DNA of 35,840 bases from Rhodocyclaceae bacterium (lineage in GTDB: Bacteria; Pseudomonadota; Gammaproteobacteria; Burkholderiales; Rhodocyclaceae). Positions 1-8,140 of this stretch are shown one piece after another. The notes beneath the pieces were generated by a model. It saw only the letters and a list, made by a program, of their open reading frames with translations. It searched no databases and was not told where the DNA came from. The stretch is taken from positions 1-35,840 of the forward strand of contig PMIH01000221.1 of the NCBI GenBank assembly GCA_003158255.1, read 5' to 3'. The position numbers and the translations under genes are program-made. Position 1 is the first letter of the stretch. Each line of letters begins with the position of its first letter.

Positions 1-480
1 GTTCGATAGCACACATTGCGGCGCATGCATAAAGGTGTAAGCGAATGGTGCGTACGCCAGATGCCGTTGGTGATCACTGCCGCACAGTGCGAGCGCAGAC
101 TCGCGAATACACCAATGGGGCGGTGATCGTCATACATCATTGAAGTCAATGTTTCCGATTCCGAAAGGACAATCAATTCGGAGGCGCACACGCACGGTCA
201 ATTGCGGCTGTCCATGTGCGCCAGCGCACGGAATGAAATGCGCAAATGCTGGATAACGGCGGGACGGAAAATTGCCTTGGTTTGGATCGGACCGATCTCG
301 AATTCGAACGGACCAAGGGATGGCGAAACAGTCATTCCGGCGAATTTCCGATTTACGACCCGAAAGTCCTGTGTTGATCGCTATTGAAGCAGCACACCGT
401 GCTTGGCAAATACCGGAAGCCAGTGATTTCGACCTGCTGGCTATCAATGAGTCGTACCAAATCATATTGGGAGCAAGAAA
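1..480. other. Non-coding upstream region of the ompA-like gene
   Basis: I see no convincing gene here: the short reading frames lack ribosome binding sites and resemble no family I know. The stretch holds a palindrome at 215-230, listed separately, and a small perfect hairpin AGCAC-ACC-GTGCT at 391-403. Base composition is lower in GC than most of the window. It probably carries the promoter of the ompA-like gene, but I cannot place a clear -35/-10 pair. Confidence 0.5.
215..230. promoter_or_regulatory. Palindrome TGTGCG-CCAG-CGCACG, candidate Crp/Fnr-type operator (site A)
   Basis: Two near-perfect 6-base arms flank a 4-base spacer, the geometry of a Crp/Fnr dimer site. The same pattern recurs at 2855-2870 and 4296-4311, upstream of the two Crp/Fnr-family genes. 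The site is about 250 bases upstream of the ompA-like start codon. That a Crp/Fnr paralogue binds it is inference. Confidence 0.4.
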
Positions 481-1623
481 ATGAAACTGGCAAATGCAAC
501 AAGGAAGCTCGGTCTGGCGGTGCTCGCCGTAGTCACCGCCCCTCTGGCAATGGCGGATGATTCGGCAGGCTGGTATGGCGGGATCGACGCTGGCCGGTCG
601 AGGTCGAAAATCGATGATTCCAGAGTCGCCGCTGGTCTGCTCAATGGTGGTCTTACCCAGACTTCGATTGCCGATGACAATCGCGATACCGGCTACAAGT
701 TGTTTGGCGGGTACCAGTTCAATAAGTACTTCGCCCTCGAAGGAGGCTATTTCGATCTTGGACGCTTCCATTTCGCGGCGGATACGACACCGACGGGGAC
801 ACTGAATGGCACTTTCAAAGTCAGAGGCGTGAATTTCGACGCGGTCGGCATTGCGCCGATCACCGACAGGTTCTCTGCGTTTGGCCGCGTGGGAGCGAAC
901 TATGCAGAGACCAGGGATTCCTTCAACGGAACCGGCGCGGTCGTGGTGCTCGATCCCAATCCCAGCAAACGCGGCACCAACTACAAGGCCGGTCTCGGGC
1001 TTCAGTACGATTTCACGCGAGCGCTCGCGATGCGCGTCGAGGGAGAGCGCTATCGGGTCAATGATGCTGTGGGCAGCAAAGCCAACGTCGATCTCTTCTC
1101 GGTTGGTCTGGTCTATCGCTTCGGCGCCAAGGAGCCGGCGCCCGCTCAACGTGCGATGGCGCCGGAACCGGTTGCGGCCGCTCCTGTACCCAAGCCGATG
1201 CCGGTAACAGCACCACCGCCGCCACCCGCACCAACGAAGGTTACCTTCTCCGCTGATTCTCTTTTCGACTTCAACAAGTCGGTCATAAAGCCTGCGGGCC
1301 AACAGGCGCTCGACAAATTGGCCGCCGACCTGAAGGGCGACAGCTTCAGCGTCATCAACGTAACTGGTCATACCGATCGCATCGGGGGGCATGAATACAA
1401 CCTGAAGCTTTCGGCGCGGCGTGCCGAAGCAGTCAAGGCCTACCTAGTGCAAACTTCAGGGATCCCAGCCGACAAGATCACAGCAACGGGAACGGACGGA
1501 TCAGATCCTGTGACGAAGCCTAGCGATTGTAAAGGCAACAAGAAGACCAAGAAACTGATCGACTGTTTGCAGCCCGATCGCCGCGTGGAAGTCGAAGTCG
1601 CCGCTACGCAACCAGCCCGGTAG
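481..1623 (+). CDS. OmpA-family outer membrane protein
   Basis: A 380-residue outer membrane protein. Residues 1-25 form a signal peptide with an A-M-A cleavage site before DDSAGW. Residues about 31-214 look like an eight-stranded OmpA-type beta-barrel, with alternating Gly/aromatic strands such as GWYGGIDAG and KLFGGYQF, ending in VYRFG. A Pro/Ala-rich linker follows at 217-251. Residues 253-375 are an OmpA-like peptidoglycan-binding domain with the motif TGHTDRIGG and a Cys pair (DCKGN and LIDCL) typical of OmpA. The role would be anchoring the outer membrane to peptidoglycan, possibly with porin activity. The start is supported by GGGAGCAAGAAA before ATG. It stands alone, and a strong inverted repeat lies past its stop. 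The domain assignment is secure; which OmpA paralogue this is cannot be told from the sequence. Confidence 0.93.
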   Translation: MKLANATRKLGLAVLAVVTAPLAMADDSAGWYGGIDAGRSRSKIDDSRVAAGLLNGGLTQTSIADDNRDTGYKLFGGYQFNKYFALEGGYFDLGRFHFAADTTPTGTLNGTFKVRGVNFDAVGIAPITDRFSAFGRVGANYAETRDSFNGTGAVVVLDPNPSKRGTNYKAGLGLQYDFTRALAMRVEGERYRVNDAVGSKANVDLFSVGLVYRFGAKEPAPAQRAMAPEPVAAAPVPKPMPVTAPPPPPAPTKVTFSADSLFDFNKSVIKPAGQQALDKLAADLKGDSFSVINVTGHTDRIGGHEYNLKLSARRAEAVKAYLVQTSGIPADKITATGTDGSDPVTKPSDCKGNKKTKKLIDCLQPDRRVEVEVAATQPAR

Positions 1624-1704
1624 TCCTCGCGGACCCGAAAGGCCACAAAGGCAAGTTCCCTCACAGCCAAAGGCAACAAGGCGGGCAATTCTGCGGTGAG
1701 GTAC

Positions 1705-1746
1705 GATCACCAGATCCAGTCCTGTTCAAGATTGGATCTGGCGATC
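1705..1746. terminator. Long inverted repeat between convergent genes, possible terminator
   Basis: Arms at 1705-1718 and 1733-1746 are complementary over 14 bases with one mismatch, including a perfect 9-base core CCAGATCCA/TGGATCTGG, around a 14-base loop. It lies between the ompA-like stop and the stop of the opposing small membrane protein gene, where a bidirectional terminator is expected. No T-run follows, so this is either a Rho-independent terminator of poor type or an mRNA 3'-end-protecting hairpin. Confidence 0.4.
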
Positions 1747-1764
1747 TATCTGGCCCTTGGCCCG

Positions 1765-1956
1765 CTACGCCTTGCCGTTGCGCGGGCCCAGGAAATACCA
1801 GAGAATCAAGCCCACCAGCGGCAGCAGTAACACCGCAACTATCCAGATCAACTTCTTCTCATTGGAAGTACCGCTTTGAAAGATGTTGATGATCGCCCAA
1901 ATATCACCGGCAAGTATCAGCACGCCCCAAAGGCCGTTGAATCCCAGGTTCATCAT
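1765..1956 (-). CDS. Small PLDc_N-type membrane protein
   Basis: A 63-residue protein with two hydrophobic segments (about residues 5-24 and 36-55) separated by a short polar loop SGTSNEKK, ending in WYFLGPRNGKA. This matches the phospholipase D nuclease N-terminal (PLDc_N) type of short inner membrane protein, in which the motif LPxxGxxxWYxxGPR is characteristic. No catalytic domain is present and the function of such stand-alone proteins is unknown. I placed the start at the ATG preceded by AAGGAAGGCAGCAGA rather than at the upstream ATG, whose extension is polar and has no ribosome binding site. It faces the ompA-like gene and follows a Crp/Fnr-type gene on the same strand. Confidence 0.75.
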   Translation of the reverse strand: MMNLGFNGLWGVLILAGDIWAIINIFQSGTSNEKKLIWIVAVLLLPLVGLILWYFLGPRNGKA

Positions 1957-2082
1957 TTCTGCTGCCTTCCTTTCCTTGTCACGAAGTGACTGCTGGCGAG
2001 TCTGCCGCAAGATGAATGACGATGTGAGCTTCGGCGGTCTGCGGCGAGTGGTGGGGGCAAGCGGCGGGCCCCTGGCCCACAG

Positions 2083-2811
2083 CTAATCCTGCGCCACGTC
2101 TTGCAGGTTCTTGACGATTCGGTAACACGTGCAGGCAGCCCCTTCAAGATCCTTTCGGTTCAGAATTTTGATCTTGCCCCGGCTGTAATCGATTAGCTTC
2201 TTCCGTTGCAAAGCGCTGGCTGCCTTGGTAACGCCTTCGCGGCGGACGCCCAGCATGTGCGCCAAGAATTCGTGGGTCAGGGTGAATTCGTTTGTTTGCA
2301 GCCGGTCGCTGGTCATCAGTAGCCAGCGCGCCAAGCGCGCCTGCGCCTCATGAAAGCGGTTGCACGCGGCCGTTTGGGAAATCTGGGCCATCAAGAGGTG
2401 GTTGTAGCGGAATAGCGCCCGCTGCAGCGGCTGGTTCTTCTTGAGTTCGGCGCGAAAATGCGCTGCCGTCATGCGTAACGCCGTTCCGGCTCCCTGGACA
2501 AGCGCTCGCACGGTCGAGACGCCGATCCCTAGCGCCATGGGCATGCCGACCATGCCTTCGCTGCCGACCATGCCGACCTCCAGCGTTCGCCGCTCGTCGA
2601 CCGCCGTCAGCAGGGATACAAGGCAGTCGAGGGGGAAGTAGACATGCCGAATCGGACCAAGGGGTTCATAGAGCACTTGCCCATAGATCAGTTCAACCGG
2701 TTCGAGGCTGGGCAGCATGCGCCGATAAGCCTGTCGCGGCACCGTGGCTAGCACGTGGTTGGCAGCGCCGATATTGCCGAAAGTACTTGCCGCATCCATT
2801 TCAAGTATCCT
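2083..2811 (-). CDS. Crp/Fnr-family transcriptional regulator (paralogue 1)
   Basis: About 242 residues: an N-terminal cyclic-nucleotide-binding-like beta-roll (HVYFP, EGMVGMPMAL) and a C-terminal winged helix-turn-helix of the HTH_Crp_2 type (LTHEFLAHMLGVRREGVTKAA), followed by wing and GAACTCY. No N-terminal Cys cluster of the Fnr type is seen, so an oxygen-sensing [4Fe-4S] role is unlikely. The ligand is unknown. The HTH motif LGVRREGV is shared with the gene at 3410-4219, showing the two are paralogues that may recognise the same DNA. The start at 2811 follows GGAACGGGA; the ATG at 2796 is also possible. A TGTRYG-N4-CGCACR palindrome lies about 45 bases upstream, consistent with autoregulation. 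Confidence 0.88.
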   Translation of the reverse strand, partial: RILEMDAASTFGNIGAANHVLATVPRQAYRRMLPSLEPVELIYGQVLYEPLGPIRHVYFPLDCLVSLLTAVDERRTLEVGMVGSEGMVGMPMALGIGVSTVRALVQGAGTALRMTAAHFRAELKKNQPLQRALFRYNHLLMAQISQTAACNRFHEAQARLARWLLMTSDRLQTNEFTLTHEFLAHMLGVRREGVTKAASALQRKKLIDYSRGKIKILNRKDLEGAACTCYRIVKNLQDVAQD

Positions 2812-2854
2812 CATTCCCGTTCCATCAATGATGTCAGGGCGTAACGCTGAGCGC

Positions 2855-2870
2855 TGTACGACAGCGCACA
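2855..2870. promoter_or_regulatory. Palindrome TGTACG-ACAG-CGCACA, candidate operator (site B)
   Basis: This matches the pattern of sites A and C in arm sequence, spacer length and spacer content. It is centred about 51 bases upstream of the preferred start of the Crp/Fnr paralogue 1 gene, a position suited to control of that gene. Binding by either Crp/Fnr paralogue is inferred. Confidence 0.4.
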
Positions 2871-3409
2871 TAGGATTGCGGGCGCCTTGCTTGCGTTGGC
2901 AACTGAACTATGACGGGACGGAGGCGGAAGCAGGAATTGACTCGACGCTGCCCGTTGGTATCGGAAGGTCATGGCGACAATCCTTCGACACGGTTCGGTG
3001 CAGACGTATGGGCAGGACTATCCCCTTGTGACGACGGTTGCCGGGATTGGCATAGACGTCCCCATGACTTCAGCTCTTGGCCGGACGTGAAGCGTAGTGG
3101 GGTAAGCCGTTGCCTTGGCAAGTGATTTGCTTTCAGCCTCGGCTAATGTCTGCGCGCTGCTGGCAAGCACCTTCTTCCTTTTCCGGATGTCGATCTTCAC
3201 ATCGCTACCGGTTGCATCGACCGACCGGAGAAAACGCGATTCAAATTCGTCGTCTTTCATTTTCCATTGTTCTGGATTCACCTTGCCCCCACTGTCTGAG
3301 TCACCGGCACCACACCGGGTTTGGATCGAAGCACCTTTCAAGTTCGAGCGTGTGCTCTTCCGTGGCTCTCTTCATCACAATACGTCGTCAGGATCGACCA
3401 TTCTGTTCG
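2871..3409. other. Intergenic region between the two Crp/Fnr genes, weak ORF only
   Basis: About 540 bases of lower GC than the window average. One minus-strand frame (3018-3341) contains a lysine- and acid-rich stretch, including MKDDEFESRFLRSVD and IDIRKRKKVLASS. It has no good ribosome binding site and no family I recognise; it may be a remnant or chance. Plus-strand frames look non-coding, being rich in Ser, Cys and Arg. I see no terminator with a T-run. Confidence 0.3.
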
Positions 3410-4219
3410 TCAGCCAACATACTCATGGGCATTGGAGGAAAGTTGGTTGCCATGCGAATGGAGTCCGATTGGAAGCAACTCCGTCATGTGGGTCGTTGGC
3501 GTCCGAGCACGTTTCCGACTAATCAGTCGGTCGGATTCCTTCTTTACCACGGCATAGCACTCGCAGGCCCGCTCTTCCATTCCGGCGCGGTCCAGTACCG
3601 TGATGTGGCCGCGGCGATATTCAATCAAGCCCGCCATTTTCAGCCTGCCCGCGGCTTCCGTGATGCCCTCACGGCGGACGCCAAGCACGCCGCTGATCAA
3701 TTCTTGGGTTAGGACGAGCTCGCTGGATGTTGAGCGATCAAGCCGCATCAATAGGCAGCGGCAAAGCTGTTGGTCAATTGAATGATAGCGGTTGCACACA
3801 GCCGTCTGCGCGATTTGCGTCAGCAGTGACTGCGTATGGCGTAGCAACAGACTTTGCATTGGGCCAGCGCGATTGAACTCGTCCAGGATGACCTTCCTCT
3901 TGATTCGGTACGCATAGCCGGCCCCATGCACAACATAGCGACTGGGCGTGGCTTCGCCACCCATAAATAGAGAAACGCCCACGACTCCCTCGTTGCCGAT
4001 CACGGAAAACTCGGCCGACGCGCCGTCTTCCAGAACGTAGAAGCTCGATACGATGGTGGTCGTGGGGAAATAGACGTGGTGCATCTGGCCGCCGGACTCG
4101 CCGAGTACTTGACCGAAAATCATCGGAACGAGCTCCAGATGCTCGAACAGCCGACCGTAATCCACTGCGGGCAGAGCGGCGACGATGTGGTTCTGGCGCG
4201 GGTCATAAAGTGTGTGCAT
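3410..4219 (-). CDS. Crp/Fnr-family transcriptional regulator (paralogue 2)
   Basis: About 269 residues with the same architecture as the gene at 2083-2811: a beta-roll sensor (HVYFPTTT, NEGVVGVSLFMGG), dimer helix (QIAQTAVCNRYH) and HTH_Crp_2 domain (ISGVLGVRREGITEAA). The shared signatures VYFP, IAQTA-CNR, LGVRREG and C-CY-VVK show clear paralogy. After the HTH it has an extra basic tail of about 40 residues (SRKRARTPTTHM and on) that paralogue 1 lacks. The start at 4219 follows CCGGAAGATCGCTC; an extension upstream to 4336 would overlap the palindrome at 4296-4311. The gene is divergent from the GNAT-like gene at 4441 and could control it and itself. The ligand is unknown. Confidence 0.87.
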   Translation of the reverse strand: MHTLYDPRQNHIVAALPAVDYGRLFEHLELVPMIFGQVLGESGGQMHHVYFPTTTIVSSFYVLEDGASAEFSVIGNEGVVGVSLFMGGEATPSRYVVHGAGYAYRIKRKVILDEFNRAGPMQSLLLRHTQSLLTQIAQTAVCNRYHSIDQQLCRCLLMRLDRSTSSELVLTQELISGVLGVRREGITEAAGRLKMAGLIEYRRGHITVLDRAGMEERACECYAVVKKESDRLISRKRARTPTTHMTELLPIGLHSHGNQLSSNAHEYVG

Positions 4220-4440
4220 GAGCGATCTTCCGGTCGTTGCATCAGCCCATGGCAGCCAATGCCGACTGACTATGGCCTGAAGTAGGCGAGAACTATGTGT
4301 GCCAACGCACATATGGGACGGAAAGATCGGGCACAATTGTCATCCATCTGAAACAGGAAGTGGGTAATACGACGCTTTTGGCCCGCAGACACTTACTGAA
4401 GTTGGACGCCCAGACAAGCGCGGCCAGAAGGGAAATGCAT
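4220..4440. promoter_or_regulatory. Divergent promoter region with palindrome TGTGTG-CCAA-CGCACA (site C, 4296-4311)
   Basis: This is the spacer between the divergent Crp/Fnr paralogue 2 and GNAT-like genes. The palindrome at 4296-4311 extends to TATGTG/CACATA arms at 4294-4313, with one mismatch over 8 bases. It matches sites A (215-230) and B (2855-2870). No unambiguous -35/-10 pair was picked out. Confidence 0.45.
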
Positions 4441-5565
4441 ATGACTGGCAGTATTTCATGCGTTGCTCGCGGACCGAGAACTGAGCGTCGCTCAGGTGCG
4501 CTCTCGCCAGCTTCGCTAACTGCTTGCAATGACGAGTTCGTCGTGCCCTCAAGAAGGCATGACGACCCAGCGCGGTTTGTAGGTTATCGCAACCATCTCG
4601 CGGAGCCCGTTATCGCGCTGCTGGCCGACAATACCAAGAATCAGTACAGTCAGCGAAAGGCAATATGGAACTGGCTGTATCAGCACAATCCCTTCATCGG
4701 CGACAAGGAATTGGGTTTTGCATTGGTTGGGCAGAACCGGGTTGTCGGGTATAACGGATTCATACCGATTCATTTGTTGCGCGACGGCGAGCTGATCTGC
4801 TCAGCATGGAGTTTCGACACCATTCTGTTGCCTGAAGCACGCGGCAGAGGGTACGGCGGCAAGTTCGTTGACTTGGTAAAGTCCTCGTACCCGATTGTCC
4901 TCGGATATGGCATAGGGGACCTCCAAGCCAAGATTATGCTGAATCGTGGATATCGCGCCAGTGCGGAGATTGAACGATTCTTCTATTCGAACTCCCCCCG
5001 CACAGTCAGAGAGTGGGGCAAGTGTGGGTTGCAATTATCTAAACGACTAACACGATCGCATCAAAGAGTTGAGGTTTCGAATTTATCTATTGACATCGGT
5101 AGTGCGCGCCACCTACCGAGTGAGATTGATCGACTCTGGGACTCCGTAAAGTCGAGCCACAAGAACATCGTGGTCCGCGATAGCGCCTATATGCAATGGC
5201 GCTACGCCATGCATCCCGTGAAGGACTATTCGACATTGGTTGTGCGTGAGAACAATGTACTTCGCGCTCTGGCAATCTTCGAGCAAACGAAGAAATGCGC
5301 CAATCTTGTCGATTACCTAGGCGGGGCCAATGATCGGGAAGCCATGCAATTGATTGTCGAGACTTTCATCATGACTTCGTCAAGTTCCCATTTGTTGGCA
5401 TGTACGTGCACGAACGCGTGTTTGAAGTCGGCCTTGGGGATTAACGGCTTTCGACGCTATCGTGACAGACCAAAATTCTATGTCTATTCCAATCTCGATA
5501 ATGATCAAGATTGGACAAGTAGCTGGTTCGTCATGGATGGCGATTCTGACGTTAACTACTATTAG
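4441..5565 (+). CDS. GNAT-like acyltransferase of the surface-polysaccharide-associated type
   Basis: About 374 residues. The middle holds a GNAT core: FALVGQNRVVGYNGF as strand-turn-strand, then LLPEARGRGYGGKFVD, whose R-G-R-G-x-G is the acetyl-CoA pyrophosphate loop. The C-terminal half has VRDSAYMQWRYAMHP and a terminal W-F-V-M-D-G-D-S-D signature. These are features I associate with GNAT/FemAB-like proteins found near capsule, exopolysaccharide or PEP-CTERM loci. The substrate is unknown and no glycosyltransferase is nearby. The start at 4441 has GAAGGGA eight bases upstream; the frame is open back to 4297 but that part is not protein-like. GC is clearly lower than in ppnN just downstream, suggesting horizontal origin. 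The gene is divergent from a Crp/Fnr regulator. Confidence 0.7.
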   Translation: MTGSISCVARGPRTERRSGALSPASLTACNDEFVVPSRRHDDPARFVGYRNHLAEPVIALLADNTKNQYSQRKAIWNWLYQHNPFIGDKELGFALVGQNRVVGYNGFIPIHLLRDGELICSAWSFDTILLPEARGRGYGGKFVDLVKSSYPIVLGYGIGDLQAKIMLNRGYRASAEIERFFYSNSPRTVREWGKCGLQLSKRLTRSHQRVEVSNLSIDIGSARHLPSEIDRLWDSVKSSHKNIVVRDSAYMQWRYAMHPVKDYSTLVVRENNVLRALAIFEQTKKCANLVDYLGGANDREAMQLIVETFIMTSSSSHLLACTCTNACLKSALGINGFRRYRDRPKFYVYSNLDNDQDWTSSWFVMDGDSDVNYY

Positions 5566-5705
5566 AAATGGCGATTGATGACTATGCCGAGCGACGGCAT
5601 GAAGTGGCGGCACCTGCCGTTGCCACAGATGCCCTAAACTTCATGCTTGTTGCCGCCGCCCGGCGCGACAACCGATCGATTACGCGTCAGGAAAGACACC
5701 GCGCC

Positions 5706-7082
5706 ATGCATCACCCAGATCTCGTCGACGCCCAGGTCGCGCCCGAAGGCCGTCTGGAAATCCTTTCCCGTTCGGAGGTCGCACGACTGCTGGACAAGAG
5801 CCAGAGCGGCCTGTTCGAGGTCTTCCGCAGTTGTTCGCTGGCGGTGCTCAATTGCGGCAACCCGTTCGACGACGGCAAGGAGCTGCTCGAACGCTACAAA
5901 GACTTCGATATCCGTGTCATCCAGCGCGAACGCGGGATCAAGCTCGACATCCGCGGCGCTCCGGCCAGTGCCTTCGTCGACGGCCGGATGATCAACGGCA
6001 TCCACGAGCATCTGTTCGCCGTATTGCGCGACGTGATCTATGTCGGCGACGAGATCAGCGGCAACCCGCGGTTCGACATGGCGACGCCGCTGGGGGTTAC
6101 CGATTCGGTGTTCCACATCCTGCGCAATGCTGGCGTCCTGCATTCACTGGACAATCCGAATATGGTGGTCTGCTGGGGCGGCCATTCCATACAACGTGAG
6201 GAGTACGACTACACGAAAGAAGTTGGCTACCAGCTGGGTCTGCGCGGCCTCGACATCTGTACCGGCTGCGGCCCCGGAGCGATGAAGGGACCGATGAAGG
6301 GCGCCGCTATCGCCCATGCCAAACAGCGCAACGGCAGCGGCCGCTATCTCGGCTTCACCGAGCCCGGCATCGTGGCCGCCGAAGCGCCCAATCCGATCGT
6401 GAACAATCTAGTCATCCTGCCCGATGTCGAGAAGCGCCTCGAGGCATTCATTCGCGCCGGTCACGGTATTGTCGTCTTCCCCGGCGGGGCGGGCACGGCA
6501 GAAGAAATACTCTACCTGCTGGGTATCCTGATCCATCCGGACAACACCGAGATGCCCTTCCCGTTGATATTCAGCGGGCCGAAGAGCGCCGCCGAGTATT
6601 TCCATCGCATCGACCGTTTTATCGGCGACACGCTGGGACTGGCAGCGCAGCGGCGCTACAAGATCGTCATCGACGATCCCGAGCAGGTGGCGCGGGAGAT
6701 GCACACGGGCATCAAGCACGTTCGGGAATTCCGCAAGGAGAAGAGTGATGCCTACTACTTCAACTGGCTGATCAAGATCGACCACGAGTTCCAGCAGCCG
6801 TTCGCGCCGACCCACGAAGGCATGCGCAACCTCGATCTTCGTCGCGAGCAGCCAAGCCACGTGCTGGCTGCCAACCTGCGCCGGGTCTTTTCCGGCATCG
6901 TGGCGGGCAATGTCAAGGACTACGGCATCCGCGCCGTCGAGCAGCACGGCCGCTTCGAAATCAGTGGTGACGCCGCCGTCATGGGTCCGGTGGACGAACT
7001 TTTGTCTTCGTTCGTCGCCCAGAACCGGATGAAGCTCGCGGGCCGGAAATACAACCCCTGCTATCGGATAATGTCCAGCTAA
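5706..7082 (+). CDS. ppnN: Pyrimidine/purine nucleotide 5'-monophosphate nucleosidase (LOG family)
   Basis: About 458 residues, close to the 454 of E. coli PpnN (YgdH), and colinear with it. PpnN cleaves nucleoside monophosphates to ribose-5-phosphate and free base, feeds purine salvage and in E. coli is stimulated by (p)ppGpp. The Rossmann-like LOG domain is recognised by VCWGGHSI, CTGCGPGAMKGPMKGAA and the signature PGGAGTAEE (residues about 263-271), which carries the catalytic Glu. N-terminal (FRSCSLAVLNCG) and C-terminal (FSGIVAGNVKDYGIRA) PpnN extensions are both present, ruling out a short LOG cytokinin-type enzyme. The frame is open from 5568, but similarity begins near MHHPDLV; AGGAAAG ten bases before the ATG at 5706 supports this start. 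Confidence 0.92.
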   Translation: MHHPDLVDAQVAPEGRLEILSRSEVARLLDKSQSGLFEVFRSCSLAVLNCGNPFDDGKELLERYKDFDIRVIQRERGIKLDIRGAPASAFVDGRMINGIHEHLFAVLRDVIYVGDEISGNPRFDMATPLGVTDSVFHILRNAGVLHSLDNPNMVVCWGGHSIQREEYDYTKEVGYQLGLRGLDICTGCGPGAMKGPMKGAAIAHAKQRNGSGRYLGFTEPGIVAAEAPNPIVNNLVILPDVEKRLEAFIRAGHGIVVFPGGAGTAEEILYLLGILIHPDNTEMPFPLIFSGPKSAAEYFHRIDRFIGDTLGLAAQRRYKIVIDDPEQVAREMHTGIKHVREFRKEKSDAYYFNWLIKIDHEFQQPFAPTHEGMRNLDLRREQPSHVLAANLRRVFSGIVAGNVKDYGIRAVEQHGRFEISGDAAVMGPVDELLSSFVAQNRMKLAGRKYNPCYRIMSS

Positions 7083-7708
7083 GGCGCACGCGCCGGGTCT
7101 GATGCCGTCAGTTGCTCCCGACCGCAGATTGACCCGGCCCAAGCGGTCTTGCCAAATTGCTGTGACCCGACTACCCACATGGCAAAAGCGCCCCTTGCTC
7201 GATTAGTGTGCCGATCTGAGGGGCAGTGGAACATATCGGCACATGAGTTATTCCGATAGCAAGTGCTTTGTTGCAATCGCTTTGCCCAGGTTCCCGTGCG
7301 TATTCCGGCGAAACCTGATGCAGAAATCCCTGACCTAGCCGGGCTACCGCATGCGGCAGTCAAATGACGGGATCCGGGTTGCAACCGGTCACCCGATATC
7401 GACAGGTCGTCAGGCAGAAATGGGGCACCGAGCACTCATTCGCCAGTGAAGGAAGAGGACTTCAGCAAGCCTGGCGCCGCAACGGCGGCAACCTGCGCGA
7501 CACCTGCCACTCGCTGGGGCTAAGGCCAATGACGGCAATGGTTTAGACATCATGTATTGACCTGCCGCACCTCAAGCGACGCGGATTACGCTTGGGGCTT
7601 TTCAACCTGAGGCGCAGAGCCAAAATTGAGGGGAGAGGCCTGCGCGGGTTGCATGGATGCGGAGATCGGTGGATCATGCGGGGCCTCGAAAACAACCGGA
7701 GTCTTGCC
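7083..7708. other. Intergenic region without a supported gene
   Basis: About 625 bases between ppnN and the FKBP gene. The short frames present lack ribosome binding sites and show no recognisable protein. A small GC-rich self-complementary stretch follows the ppnN stop, but there is no T-run. The FKBP promoter must lie in the distal part. Confidence 0.4.
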
Positions 7709-8140
7709 GTGAAGAAAGTTATCGCCGTTCTGTTTGCCGCCTGTGTCGTTCCTGCCTGGGCGCAGCCCGATTTTGCGGCCACTGCTGCCAAGGAAGCTGG
7801 CGCGATTGTCAGCCCGAGCGGACTCGTGTATCTGTCATTGAAAGAAGGCACCGGCAATAGCCCTATCGCCACCGACACTGTGAAGGTGCATTACAAGGGC
7901 GTTTTCGCGGATGGCAAGGAATTTGACAGCTCCTACAAGCGCGGCGAGGCGACGGAGTTTCCGCTCAACCGCGTCATCAAGTGCTGGACCGAGGGCGTGC
8001 AGCGCATGAAGCTCGGCGGCAAGGCCAAACTGACCTGCCCGCCTGCCATCGCTTATGGCGAGCGTGGTGCCGGCAACGTGATTCCTCCGAATGCAACCTT
8101 GCAGTTCGAGATCGAACTGCTTGACGTCATCCGCCGCTAA
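7709..8140 (+). CDS. Secreted FKBP-type peptidyl-prolyl cis-trans isomerase
   Basis: About 143 residues from a GTG start. Residues 1-18 (MKKVIAVLFAACVVPAWA) form a Sec signal peptide, so the enzyme should act in the periplasm. The FKBP fold follows with VKVHYKGVFADGKEFDSS, the FPLNRVIKCWTEGVQRMKLGGK core and AYGERGAGNVIPPNATLQFEIELLDV, carrying the active-site Tyr, Phe-Asp, Val-Ile, Trp and final Tyr/Phe positions. It lacks the long helical dimerisation domain of Mip/FkpA, so it is a minimal single-domain foldase. The GTG at 7709 has GGAG seven bases upstream and gives a clean signal peptide; an in-frame ATG at 7676 would add a polar extension. Confidence 0.9.
   Translation: MKKVIAVLFAACVVPAWAQPDFAATAAKEAGAIVSPSGLVYLSLKEGTGNSPIATDTVKVHYKGVFADGKEFDSSYKRGEATEFPLNRVIKCWTEGVQRMKLGGKAKLTCPPAIAYGERGAGNVIPPNATLQFEIELLDVIRR

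Noticed and set aside
372-388. A TTGAT half-site upstream of ompA suggesting an Fnr box
   Set aside because: The second half reads ATTGA instead of ATCAA; only one half matches, which is expected by chance.
130-1392. A 420-codon minus-strand frame across the ompA-like gene
   Set aside because: It is the complement of a clear OmpA reading frame, with Cys/Arg-rich translation and no family similarity.
3110-3712. A 200-codon plus-strand frame overlapping the end of Crp/Fnr paralogue 2
   Set aside because: The composition (Ser, Cys, Arg, His) is unlike a protein, there is no ribosome binding site, and it overlaps a real gene antisense.
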